Origin: Rhodospirillales bacterium
Lineage (GTDB): Bacteria > Pseudomonadota > Alphaproteobacteria > Rhodospirillales > JAPHRK01
Direction: 5' to 3'
DNA: 64,000 nt
Assembly: GCA_026196105.1 (NCBI GenBank)
Contig: JAPHRK010000033.1
Span: 124,001-188,000, forward strand
Position 1 is the stretch's first letter. The number at the start of each line of letters is the position of its first letter. The position numbers and the translations under genes are program-made. The notes beneath the pieces are model-generated. The model ran no database searches, was not told where the DNA came from, and was given only the letters and a program-made list of their open reading frames with translations. Positions 9,610 through 17,575 of the stretch are shown one piece after another.

Positions 9610-9757
9610 ATATCCTATGCGATTGGAAGGCGCATAATAGCCATCCAATTCGTCGGGTCAACGATGATTTAATGGTTTTGTGTGAGGTTGCTGTTATCAC
9701 GGCTTCCTGCTAAATGAGAAACAGACTTTTGATCCCCCCCTATTGGAGCGTTATTCA

Positions 9758-10336
9758 TTGTTACAGCGGCTTTACGATTGGACTATGGACTTGGCCGGAA
9801 AACCAAATGCCTTGCTGTTTTTGGTGCTTATCGCCTTTGTTGAAAGTTCTTTTTTCCCCTTGCCGCCTGATATCTTGCTTATCCCTATGGTTCTTGCAGC
9901 ACGAGAGCAAGCTTGGCGCTATGCGGCCTTTTGCACTGCGGCTTCAGTTCTCGGGGGCTGTGCAGGCTATGGAATAGGGTACTTCCTCTTTGACACCATT
10001 GGCCAACCGGTTCTAGGTTTTTATGGTTATATGGATAAGTTTGAAGTCTTTAAGGGGTATTACAATGAATGGGGTGCCTGGATTGTTGCCGGAGCTGGTG
10101 TTACACCATTCCCCTACAAGGTCATAACCATTGCCAGTGGTGTTACTAACCTTGATTTCGCCACATTCTCAGTGGCATCTGTGCTTTCTCGTGGGGCTCG
10201 TTTCTTTCTGGTTGCAGCTCTGTTATGGAAATTCGGGCCGCCGATCCGAGGATTCATAGAGCAACATTTAGGGAAGCTAACAGTTATCTTTTTTGTTATT
10301 CTCATCGGCAGTTTTGTCATCATAAAGTATCTTTGA
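9758..10336 (+). CDS. YqaA family membrane protein (DedA/SNARE-associated superfamily)
   Basis: An integral membrane protein of about 192 residues. The motif ESSFFPLPPDILLIPM (near residue 27) and later GAGVTPFPYKVITIASG are diagnostic of YqaA/DedA proteins, now linked to lipid flipping and membrane homeostasis. The start is uncertain: TTG at 9743 is possible, but TTG at 9758 has GGAG nine bases upstream and gives MLQRLYDWTM, the usual N-terminus of this subfamily. It is followed four bases later by dsbB and then coq7, so the three form a compact operon concerned with envelope and quinone functions. Confidence 0.85.
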   Translation: MLQRLYDWTMDLAGKPNALLFLVLIAFVESSFFPLPPDILLIPMVLAAREQAWRYAAFCTAASVLGGCAGYGIGYFLFDTIGQPVLGFYGYMDKFEVFKGYYNEWGAWIVAGAGVTPFPYKVITIASGVTNLDFATFSVASVLSRGARFFLVAALLWKFGPPIRGFIEQHLGKLTVIFFVILIGSFVIIKYL

Positions 10337-10339
10337 ACC

Positions 10340-10849
10340 ATGAACGAATTCGCGGAACGCCTCTATCCATATACAGCCGCTTTTATATTAGCCGTTTGTG
10401 CGGTGGCTTTAGGAAGTGCTTATACAGCGCAATATTGGTTCGACTTGGAGCCTTGTGAGCTGTGCCTTTATCAACGTGTCCCTTACGCCATCGCCGGGTT
10501 TTTATCCATTGTCGCTATGCAGATGAAGGTAATGAGAACGCGGTCCCTCCTACTTTCTCTTTGCGCTGTTGCTTTTGTTGTTGAAGCAGGATTAGCTTTT
10601 CACCATGTAGGTGTTGAGCAGCATTGGTGGCAAGCCTTTACATCTTGTTCAGGGGATATCAAAACGGGCCTTTCCTTGGAAGAGCTTAAAACCGCGTTGC
10701 TCGCGAAAAAACCAAAAGCTTGTGATGAAATTACTTGGCAAATCCTTGGTCTTTCAATCACAGTTTACAACGTTGTTCTCGGTCTGGCGATGGCTGCATT
10801 TAGCTTTGCTGGTGCCCGTTGGACCGCAAAAAAGGTGACCTATGCTTAA
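10340..10849 (+). CDS. dsbB: Disulfide bond formation protein B
   Basis: A 169-residue quinone-linked oxidase with four transmembrane helices that reoxidises DsbA. The first periplasmic Cys pair is Cys39-Glu-Leu-Cys42 (PCELCLYQR, the canonical DsbB motif). The second pair is Cys103 and Cys128 in the second periplasmic loop. It transfers electrons to ubiquinone, which fits its operon with coq7, whose start lies eight bases inside the dsbB end. No dsbA is present in the window. Confidence 0.92.
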   Translation: MNEFAERLYPYTAAFILAVCAVALGSAYTAQYWFDLEPCELCLYQRVPYAIAGFLSIVAMQMKVMRTRSLLLSLCAVAFVVEAGLAFHHVGVEQHWWQAFTSCSGDIKTGLSLEELKTALLAKKPKACDEITWQILGLSITVYNVVLGLAMAAFSFAGARWTAKKVTYA

Positions 10850-11390
10850 GAAACGCCTCCCTGGTGATCCTGCTCCCAAAGAGCAAGTTAAGCGGATGCT
10901 GCGCGTTGATCATGCTGGGGAATATGGGGCAGTTCGTATTTATAAAGGTCAACTTGCAGTGCTTGGGAAAAGCAAAGAGGCTCCAGTCCTTAAAGAAATG
11001 GCGGAGCAGGAGCGAGTTCACCTAGAGACTTTTGATAAGTTGCTCGCAGATCGTGATGTGCGTCCTACTGCGCTTATGCCTTTGTGGCATGTGGCGGGGT
11101 TTGCCCTCGGGGCGGGATCTGCTCTCTTAGGAAAGAATGCGGCGATGGCTTGTACGGTCGCTGTCGAGGAGGTTATTGACGAGCATTACGCCGATCAAGT
11201 GGAAGCTTTGGTGCTAGAAGAGAGAGAACCGGAACTTCAGGAAACTTTCGAAAAATTCCGCTTGGAAGAGCTAGAACACCGGGATCTTGGGATTGAAAAC
11301 GGCGCTAAATCTTCTCCTGTTTATACGCCGCTAACGACTGTTGTTAAAACTGGGTCAAAGCTGGCGATTTGGTTGAGTGAGAGAATATAG
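10842..11390 (+). CDS. coq7: 5-demethoxyubiquinone hydroxylase
   Basis: A 182-residue di-iron monooxygenase for the hydroxylation of demethoxyubiquinone, a late ubiquinone step. Iron ligand motifs are Glu27 (RVDHAGEYGA), Glu57-x-x-His60, Glu109/110 region (AVEEVIDEHY) and Glu143-x-x-His146 (EELEHRD). Length and motif order match Coq7 of alphaproteobacteria. Translation is likely coupled to dsbB by the eight-base overlap. Confidence 0.95.
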   Translation: MLKKRLPGDPAPKEQVKRMLRVDHAGEYGAVRIYKGQLAVLGKSKEAPVLKEMAEQERVHLETFDKLLADRDVRPTALMPLWHVAGFALGAGSALLGKNAAMACTVAVEEVIDEHYADQVEALVLEEREPELQETFEKFRLEELEHRDLGIENGAKSSPVYTPLTTVVKTGSKLAIWLSERI

Positions 11391-11463
11391 CTCTTCCTAT
11401 CTTTGTATCTTTTTAGGCGAGATTATGTTATAATTCGCCATCAAGCAAAAAGGAGGAGCGGTT

Positions 11464-11925
11464 ATGAAAATAAGTGAAATCCTAAAGAACAAAGGCCACT
11501 CACCCGTTGTTTGGCTCAGGCCAGATGACTCCCTTATGACCGCAATGCACCGTATGAAAATTGAACATATTGGATGCATTATTGCCAGTGAAGATGGGAA
11601 AACCCCTCTTGGCATTCTTTCAGTACGCGACATTGTTTATGCAATGGCCTCCCATGGCAGTGACCATGGTTTGTCTGAGCTTGTCGCAACCCCTGAGACA
11701 CAGATTCATGAAGTCATGACCAAGAAACTTACAGTTTGTAACCCTGACGATAGCTTGCATGATGTTATGAAAGAAATGACTCGTTGGCGTTACTGGAATA
11801 TGCCCGTGATGGAAGAAGATGTGCTTGTCGGGGTTATTGGTATTGATGACGTGGTAAAACACGGTGTTCAAGAAATGGAGCTTGAAGCAAACATCCTCCG
11901 CGATACGCTCATTCGGAAGAGTTAA
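11464..11925 (+). CDS. CBS domain pair protein
   Basis: A 153-residue protein made of two CBS motifs (about 8-65 and 75-133), a small nucleotide-binding module. Each ends in the usual block (GILSVRDIV and GVIGIDDVV). AGGAGG lies just before the ATG. It has no catalytic domain, so it probably senses adenine nucleotides and regulates a partner or stands alone. It is preceded by an AT-rich 70-base gap that may carry its own promoter. Confidence 0.9.
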   Translation: MKISEILKNKGHSPVVWLRPDDSLMTAMHRMKIEHIGCIIASEDGKTPLGILSVRDIVYAMASHGSDHGLSELVATPETQIHEVMTKKLTVCNPDDSLHDVMKEMTRWRYWNMPVMEEDVLVGVIGIDDVVKHGVQEMELEANILRDTLIRKS

Positions 11926-12015
11926 GCCAGTACGGGGGCACTATTGTAGGGCTAAATTTAATTTAGTGATCGTCGTCACTTCCATGGGGGCGGAAGGAAG
12001 ATAATGTGGTTCTCA

Positions 12016-12078
12016 GATCAGGGGCCATGATCCCCAACAAACGTCCCCCCAAACGGCGTTCCCTTCAAGCCCCTGATC
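12016..12078. other. Long inverted repeat in intergenic region, possible structured RNA
   Basis: GATCAGGGGC (12016-12025) is perfectly repeated inverted at 12069-12078. The enclosed 43 bases can form inner pairs and expose C-runs when read on the plus strand. A second perfect hairpin (CGATTGCTG/CAGCAATCG, 12134-12153) lies nearby. The region sits between the convergent ends of the CBS gene and the Cys-rich peptide gene. It might be a bidirectional 3'-end structure or a small RNA; I recognise no known family. Confidence 0.35.
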
Positions 12079-12189
12079 CCCCTCTCCTTATTAAAACCGA
12101 TTTGCGTTCAAGCGCCTTGCATTCTCACGCAAACGATTGCTGTGCAGCAATCGCAACCTTGATAGAGAGTAGAGTAAGGATAAATTGGA

Positions 12190-12474
12190 CTAGTAACAGC
12201 TACGTTGGGCGTCTTTGCAGGCTGATTTACATGCTTTATCTTTTTTATCGCAGGATTTACGGCATTTTTTATAGATTGTACCGCAATCGACTGGTTTGCG
12301 GCTCATGCTGCCGATGGAACCAGCGCAACTAGATTTGCAAGTGGCTTTTTCATCTTTGCCATTGTCACGGATACATTTTTCCATACAAGCCATGATGTCA
12401 GCTTGAGCAACTGGGGGGGTTATGAAAACAAAACCTAAGATAATGAGAAGTGCCAAACCAATTTTTTTCATCAT
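12190..12474 (-). CDS. Secreted cysteine-rich small protein with CX3C motifs
   Basis: A 94-residue protein. Residues 1-25 form a signal peptide (hydrophobic core IGLALLIILGFVFI, cleavage after VAQA). The mature 69 residues contain ten cysteines, arranged as CX3C pairs: CMEKC, CKSSC, CRKSC and CKSAC, plus two single Cys. The first two pairs are 11 residues apart and the last two six apart, similar to helical-hairpin twin CX3C folds. The protein is strongly basic. It could be a disulfide-stapled periplasmic or secreted peptide, or a metal-binding protein. Family not recognised; no homologous neighbour. Confidence 0.75.
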   Translation of the reverse strand: MMKKIGLALLIILGFVFITPPVAQADIMACMEKCIRDNGKDEKATCKSSCAGSIGSMSRKPVDCGTIYKKCRKSCDKKDKACKSACKDAQRSCY

Positions 12475-12519
12475 ACGTACCTCGAATTATTTAAAAATAT
12501 TTATGTTGAAGCAATCTGG

Positions 12520-13068
12520 TTAAACATCACCGTTAAGCGAGGCTCTGAGAAGTCGAGATTGCAGGGCACTTATTTCTTTTCGCACATCTTCAAGCTCTTG
12601 GTGAACTGAAACACAGCCCTGGATGCCTAGTTGTTCCTTGAAATCTTCAAAATCTATGCGAAATTCAGCGCCAACGGCTCGATCAGAAGCAAGACGGTCT
12701 TTGATTTCGGCAAGGTCTTTAGCGAGAGCCTGGAGTGAGTCATCTTGGCCAATAGCTGCTGCCTCGATCTCATCACTAGATACCTCTTCCTCTTCAAAAT
12801 TCTCTTCTTCTAATAATTCATCTTCTAACTCTGGTGCTGAAATGGCTTCTTCTTCAATTTCCAACTCTTCAATTTCTACGAGGGGAGGTGGCGGTGGGGC
12901 TTGAAGGGTTTCTTCCAAGCGAACAACGAGCATTTCAAGCAGTCGTCGGGTATCCTTTGCTTTTTCTTCCCAACCAGAGAGGCGTGAAAGTTCCAGCTTA
13001 AGTTCATCGACTTCTGAGCGAAGTTCAATGACCTCTTCTTCTAGTTGATCGTTGTCTAAGTCTGCCAT
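12520..13068 (-). CDS. Acidic coiled-coil protein, function unknown
   Basis: A 182-residue cytoplasmic protein with an N-terminal coiled coil (about residues 5-55), a five-proline turn (57-62), a very acidic segment (62-105, mainly E and D), and a second helical segment to the end (110-178). No signal peptide, membrane helix or known domain is visible. It looks like a small structural or scaffolding protein. The next gene on the minus strand (psuG) lies 59 bases upstream of its start, so the two may be co-transcribed. Confidence 0.7.
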   Translation of the reverse strand: MADLDNDQLEEEVIELRSEVDELKLELSRLSGWEEKAKDTRRLLEMLVVRLEETLQAPPPPPLVEIEELEIEEEAISAPELEDELLEEENFEEEEVSSDEIEAAAIGQDDSLQALAKDLAEIKDRLASDRAVGAEFRIDFEDFKEQLGIQGCVSVHQELEDVRKEISALQSRLLRASLNGDV

Positions 13069-13127
13069 GACACTTATCTAGCTATTTCCAGGGGCTATCG
13101 TCAATGGGTAGCACAAAAACCTTAACC

Positions 13128-14051
13128 TTAGCTTTCTCTTTTTACCGCCCAGTATTGAGCCGCTATTAAGGCGGCAACTCGTGCGTTATCAGCTAACAGG
13201 GTTTTGTTGGTAGTAATTGAGGCTCCATCAGTTAATTTACTGAGGCTTTTCAATAAATAAGGTGTGACAGCTTTTCCTGTTATTCCTTCAGCATGGGCTC
13301 TTTCAAGGGCTAGGTTTATGGATTTCTCAATTTCTTCTTGATCAAGGGCAGCGCTCTGAGGGACGGGATTGGCAAAAAGAATACCTTTTTCAGGGGACAG
13401 CTGCCATTGAAGCTTGGCTAAATGAGCTGCTTGCTTATCTCCCTCTACCCACTGATCGAGATATAGACCGCTTTCACGGCTGTAAAAGGCTGGGAGTTTT
13501 TGAGTTCTGTACCCCACAACAGGGATACAAAGTGTTTCAAGATGTTCAAGGGTTTTTGGTAAATCCAGTATGGATTTTGCGCCGCTGCATATAACAGCGA
13601 CAGGTGACTGGGTAAGCTGTTGAAGGTCTGCCGAAATATCCCAGGTTTTATCAACTCCACGGTGGACACCGCCAATGCCGCCAGTAGCAAAAAACTTAAT
13701 TCCGGCTTTGTGAGCACAAACAACTGTTGCAGCGACGGTGGTTGATCCGTTAGCTCGCTTGGATAAAGCATATGAAAGATCGCGGCTGCTGAGTTTAAGA
13801 ACATCCCGAGCTTGAGCAAACTCTTCTAACTTATCGTCGGATAGGCCAATTTTGATTTTTCCATCCATAACAACAATGGTCGCTGGAAGGGCACCGTTTT
13901 CGCGAACCACAGATTCCATCTTGCGGGCTATGGCTAAGTTATCAGGGAAAGGAAGCCCATGGGAAATAACAGTCGATTCCAAAGCAACAATTGGCTTTTG
14001 GGTCGCTAATGCATCTTTAATTTCAGATGTAATGTCAATAATTTTATCCAT
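13128..14051 (-). CDS. psuG: Pseudouridine-5'-phosphate glycosidase
   Basis: A 307-residue enzyme that splits pseudouridine 5'-phosphate into uracil and ribose 5-phosphate. It opens with the conserved ALESTVISHGLPFPDNLAIA block and contains FFATGGIGGVHRG and SGAKSILDLPKTLE, all PsuG signatures. Length is normal. The usual partner kinase psuK is neither fused nor adjacent here. Upstream on the same strand lies the candidate C-rich small RNA with a terminator, so psuG must be transcribed from the short AT-rich gap at about 14052-14080 or by read-through. Confidence 0.93.
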   Translation of the reverse strand: MDKIIDITSEIKDALATQKPIVALESTVISHGLPFPDNLAIARKMESVVRENGALPATIVVMDGKIKIGLSDDKLEEFAQARDVLKLSSRDLSYALSKRANGSTTVAATVVCAHKAGIKFFATGGIGGVHRGVDKTWDISADLQQLTQSPVAVICSGAKSILDLPKTLEHLETLCIPVVGYRTQKLPAFYSRESGLYLDQWVEGDKQAAHLAKLQWQLSPEKGILFANPVPQSAALDQEEIEKSINLALERAHAEGITGKAVTPYLLKSLSKLTDGASITTNKTLLADNARVAALIAAQYWAVKRES

Positions 14052-14080
14052 TTACATACCATGAACTAAAATTAAGACAG

Positions 14081-14174
14081 AAAAAAGGACCAACCAGGAA
14101 GGTATTTGGGGGAGGGGACGCGGCACGGTTCGGGGTTGGGGAAGGGGGCCGCGGCGTATTTTCCAGGTTGGTCC
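14081..14174 (-). ncRNA. Candidate C-rich small RNA with intrinsic terminator
   Basis: On the minus strand GGACCAACC (14174-14166) pairs with GGTTGGTCC (14095-14087), followed directly by TTTTTT. A further GGAA/TTCC extends the stem after one mismatch, and CGCGGC pairs with GCCGCG to form an inner hairpin. The unpaired parts are C-runs (CCCCCTTCCCC, CCCCTCCCCC) that could pair with purine-rich ribosome binding sites. This resembles alphaproteobacterial small RNAs with anti-Shine-Dalgarno loops. A weak -10 like TAATAG lies upstream. No homology claim can be made from here. Confidence 0.5.
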
Positions 14175-14318
14175 GTAGTTAAGACTATTACATATAAAAC
14201 ACCAGAATTCTAACGCCCGAGCGTATAGTTAGGGCTCGGAAAAGTATACCTAGGGTCCATTCGTATACATTTTGTGGAAAACTTTAGGAAAATTGTGCAA
14301 GACTCTACCAGGAAGGGA

Positions 14319-15824
14319 TTACTTGTTTTTAGTCTCAGAGCCTGCTGCGGTCTCAAAATTTGTAAGATCCATCAAAGCTATGGGAACTGCGGGGTAATTT
14401 GCTGCGGCCCAACTCATTAAAGTCACGCTCAGAACAACCAAGGCTATGGCCGTGAATTTCATTTTCAGAGATTGTATTACTTTGTTTTTGGGATTCAATT
14501 GCGTTGTATGAGCCATTGCGGGGGTACCTACAACAGGTGTTGTCATCCCTGATTGGTAATAACAGGCTTCACCGATACCACTACGCTTTGCATGATACAT
14601 AGCAATATCTGCCCGACCTAAAAGAGTTTCTTGGTCTGTGCCGTCTTTGGGGTATACCGAAATGCCGATACTTACGCCTATCTGGGTGAGTTTTCCCGAC
14701 AGCATGAAGGGTTCAGCCACAGTTTCAATTATCTTTTTTGCGACCAAAGATGCGCTGTCTTGGTCATTAATTTCTGAAACAATGACAGCAAACTCATCTC
14801 CTCCTAAACGGGCCACAGTATCCGAGTCACGGACAGATTTTTTAAGACGCAAGGCAACTTCTTTTAAGAGGGTATCGCCGATCGCATGACCACGGGTGTC
14901 GTTGATCTCTTTGAAGCGATCCAGATCTAGGAAGAAGACAGCGAATTTTTGTTGGCTCCGCTTGGCTTGTTTGCTTGTGGTGTTTAGGCGATCAAAGAAC
15001 AAGGTGCGGTTGGGGAGTTCTGTTAGAGAGTCATAGCTTGCCTGGCGAATAATCTCTTCTTCAAAAAGCTTGCTTCTGGTGATGTCGCGGAAGATTGCTA
15101 GGTAATGAGTAATGCTTCCTTTGGTCGCTTTGATGCACGACATGGAAAGCCAGACCGGGAAGGTTTCCCCATTTTTGCGCTGGTACCAGACTTCGCCTTG
15201 CCAATTGCCTTGGGTGTTTACTTCTTTCCAGAAATTTTCAAAGAAATCGATATCTTGGCAACCGGATTCAAGAAAATCAGGTCTGACCCCAAGAATTTCT
15301 TTAGAAGGAAAGCCCGTTATCTGACAAAAGGCATTATTTACCATTTTTATATGGTGATGCTTATCTGTCAACATGATGGCATCTGTTTCTGAATTAAACA
15401 ACGATTGAGCAATCATTGAAAATTCTTTAGTTTTACCTATTTCGTTCAACTTGCTTTTAAGAGCAATTTCATGATTTAGGGCATCGCAAATTTCTGTCGT
15501 TTGTGAACGGGGGACAACATTATGGACCCCTTGTTTTATCAAGCGAACAGCCATTGCTGCATCTAGATTATCATCAACAACAAGGAGAGGGGTGTCTACA
15601 TGGAGGTCGTTTAAAATATCGAGAGCTTTTTTGACAGGAAGAGCTTCTGACTCTTCAACAATAACGGCATCCCAATTTTGCAACCCTAAAGCAGAACTGT
15701 ATTGGGTTTCATCTTCAACGATCTGGAGAGAAGGCGCAAAACCTCTGGCACGCAACTCAACAGTGAGTGCGTCTACATGTTCCGGCATAATGCCAGAGAT
15801 TAAAATATTTCTTCTAGTCGCCAC
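14319..15824 (-). CDS. PAS-GGDEF diguanylate cyclase with degenerate receiver and C-terminal helix
   Basis: A 501-residue protein predicted to make cyclic di-GMP. Residues 6-120 look like a receiver fold, but the phosphoacceptor position is Glu57 (NWDAVIVEES) and the conserved Lys is missing, so it is probably not phosphorylated. A PAS domain (about 138-255) follows, then GGDEF (260-425) with an intact GGDEF motif at 341-345 and an RxxD inhibitory site (Arg332-Asp335) exactly five residues before it. A single hydrophobic helix (about 457-475) near the C-terminus may anchor it to the membrane, an unusual position. It stands upstream of the candidate small RNA. Confidence 0.9.
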   Translation of the reverse strand: MATRRNILISGIMPEHVDALTVELRARGFAPSLQIVEDETQYSSALGLQNWDAVIVEESEALPVKKALDILNDLHVDTPLLVVDDNLDAAMAVRLIKQGVHNVVPRSQTTEICDALNHEIALKSKLNEIGKTKEFSMIAQSLFNSETDAIMLTDKHHHIKMVNNAFCQITGFPSKEILGVRPDFLESGCQDIDFFENFWKEVNTQGNWQGEVWYQRKNGETFPVWLSMSCIKATKGSITHYLAIFRDITRSKLFEEEIIRQASYDSLTELPNRTLFFDRLNTTSKQAKRSQQKFAVFFLDLDRFKEINDTRGHAIGDTLLKEVALRLKKSVRDSDTVARLGGDEFAVIVSEINDQDSASLVAKKIIETVAEPFMLSGKLTQIGVSIGISVYPKDGTDQETLLGRADIAMYHAKRSGIGEACYYQSGMTTPVVGTPAMAHTTQLNPKNKVIQSLKMKFTAIALVVLSVTLMSWAAANYPAVPIALMDLTNFETAAGSETKNK

Positions 15825-15980
15825 GGCACTGCAACTCCCCTGTGCCTGTTTAGAAGTGTTATAATTACATTTTTATGGAAAGTCTACCCGTAAAGAGTTT
15901 AAAGTGAGGGTTTTAACAGAAAATTTACGTTTATGGCGGGTGCTTTGGGAGAAAAGGTCTTGAACAGGGATATATGACTA

Positions 15981-17129
15981 TTATATGGCCCGTTTAATGG
16001 AGAGGGTTGTAACGTCATCTGCAATCTCTGCCTGACCAGCAAAATCTTTCACCAGTTGCTGGACTCGGTCGCAAATTTCTTGTGCCGAGGCCCCGTGTTG
16101 ACCCTCCAAGAACTCGACTAGGCGCTCTTCGGTAAGCTGATTTCGTTGTTCATCCATGGCTTCGCTGACCCCATCAGTAAAGAAGAAAACTGAATCCCCT
16201 GGCTCAATTTGAACCTCAGATTTCTCGTAAGGCATTCCTTTCTCTACCCCTAAGACGATCCCTTCACCCCCTTCTAAGGGCGTGGATTTTCCGGTTTTGT
16301 GACGGGTGATTAATGGAGGGTGGTGTCCTCCATTTGCATAGCTTAGGGTCCAGGTTTCCATGTCTAAGGTGCAGTAAAAAACGGTCACGAACATGTTGGT
16401 GATGTCGTGGCGACAGAGGAGGTCGTTTGCTTGAAAAAGGCTAGCTGCAGGGTCTCTACCATGGGTTGCTGCTGCTTGAATGAGGGTCCGGGCGACAGCC
16501 ATGAAAAATGCCGCAGGAATACCTTTACCTGCCACATCAGCAATTACCATTCCGATCTTGGTTGGTTCGACAAAAAAAACATCATAAAAGTCACCGCTCA
16601 TCTCTTTTGCAGAGCGAATATCTGCAGCAATTTCTAAGTTCTCAAATTCAGGAAAAATTGAGGGCAGAATGCGCATTTGAATGTCGCTGGCGATATCGAC
16701 TTCTCGGCGAATAGCTGAAAGTTGGGCCTCAGTTCGCCAAGCTTTGCGCCGCCGCTCGCAATCTTTATAAACTCTACCGATCGTACTAATCAGGTCAGCA
16801 GGAGCGACAGGCCGTGTTAAAAAATCTGCGGCTCCATTGTTCATAGCTTCTCGAATGTGAGGGATATCATCCCCTTTGGTTAAGGCGACTCTGGGGATAC
16901 GAACTTTGCGGCCACTTAATTTGTGAAAGAGCTCAAGGCCATGTAATTCTTCTTTGTCGATAGCAACAATCGCCAAATCGAGGTCAGGTTCATCACGTAG
17001 TATTTCTACGGCTTCTTCGTTGGATTGCGCAAAAATGAATTGGTAATTCTCATCCTTAAGTCTTTCCGCTTGCTGTTTGCACTCAGAGATGAATTGATCA
17101 TCGGTATCGACTATAAGGGTGACTGGCAT
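15981..17129 (-). CDS. RsbU/SpoIIE-type PP2C phosphatase with N-terminal receiver
   Basis: A 382-residue two-domain protein. Residues 1-122 form a receiver-like domain in which the acceptor Asp is replaced (Ala56) and the conserved Lys is Arg106, so classical phosphorylation is doubtful. A coiled linker (125-150) leads to a PP2C/SpoIIE phosphatase with metal-binding motifs MSGDFYD (178-184), ADVAGKG (197-203), FTDG (317-320) and ADDVT (370-374). It should dephosphorylate an anti-sigma factor antagonist in a partner-switching cascade; no such partner is in the window. It lies just upstream of the diguanylate cyclase on the same strand with a 156-base gap. Confidence 0.9.
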   Translation of the reverse strand: MPVTLIVDTDDQFISECKQQAERLKDENYQFIFAQSNEEAVEILRDEPDLDLAIVAIDKEELHGLELFHKLSGRKVRIPRVALTKGDDIPHIREAMNNGAADFLTRPVAPADLISTIGRVYKDCERRRKAWRTEAQLSAIRREVDIASDIQMRILPSIFPEFENLEIAADIRSAKEMSGDFYDVFFVEPTKIGMVIADVAGKGIPAAFFMAVARTLIQAAATHGRDPAASLFQANDLLCRHDITNMFVTVFYCTLDMETWTLSYANGGHHPPLITRHKTGKSTPLEGGEGIVLGVEKGMPYEKSEVQIEPGDSVFFFTDGVSEAMDEQRNQLTEERLVEFLEGQHGASAQEICDRVQQLVKDFAGQAEIADDVTTLSIKRAI

Positions 17130-17251
17130 TGGTTTTCCGTGAGAAAGGGAACAATTATTTTCCTTACTATAAGGCAGTTTTCCATCCCGGCAAGCTGGAG
17201 GGGCTGTAATCGTGCGTGACCACGGGCTTTTGTCATGATACCTACGTGTCT

Positions 17252-17575
17252 ATGAACACAGATACAGAAAACAACTCAAAAGAAAAACCCGCAAAAGCGA
17301 AACGGAAAGACCCGATCGCTGATTCAATTATGGGCCTTCTTCAGGCTGGCAAGCCTTTGACCTTTCAAGCTGCCGCCCAACAAATTGCAGAGCAGCGCCG
17401 TAAACCGAAAGATCGTAAAGATCTTTGGAAGCGCTACCTTACTGCTGTTCGCCAACAGGCGATTCACTTGGCTCGTGAAGGAAAGATTGATCTTGTCCAT
17501 CGCGGGGCCGTGGTTGATCCAGGTGATTTCAAAGGCTTGGTCTCCATGCGGCTTAAAGGTTCATCGGCTGAATGA
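17252..17575 (+). CDS. DUF3253-like small protein
   Basis: A 107-residue protein if translation begins at the ATG at 17252; an upstream GTG at 17216 is possible. The N-terminus is a lysine-rich tail. Residues from about 25 match the DUF3253 pattern: a helix-turn-helix-like region (DPIADSIMGLLQAGKPLTFQ), then W-R-YLTAVRQQAIHLAREGKI and a final RGAVVDPGDFKGLVSMRL strand. The fold looks like a small winged helix. Its stop overlaps the MFS start (ATGA), so the two proteins are translationally coupled. Function unknown. Confidence 0.75.
   Translation: MNTDTENNSKEKPAKAKRKDPIADSIMGLLQAGKPLTFQAAAQQIAEQRRKPKDRKDLWKRYLTAVRQQAIHLAREGKIDLVHRGAVVDPGDFKGLVSMRLKGSSAE

Noticed and set aside
11981-12002. GGAAGGAAG-like stretch that could suggest SRP RNA
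   Set aside because: The conserved tetraloop and helix pairings of SRP RNA (AGGTCAGGTCC...GGAAGGAAGCAGCC) are absent.
12006-12332. Plus-strand ORF of 108 codons overlapping the Cys-rich gene
   Set aside because: It is a shadow of the inverted-repeat region and the opposite strand of the Cys-rich gene, without an RBS or plausible composition.
13445-13819. ORF of 124 codons inside psuG on the same strand, other frame
   Set aside because: psuG is a complete, well-conserved gene in the other frame, and this frame has no RBS.
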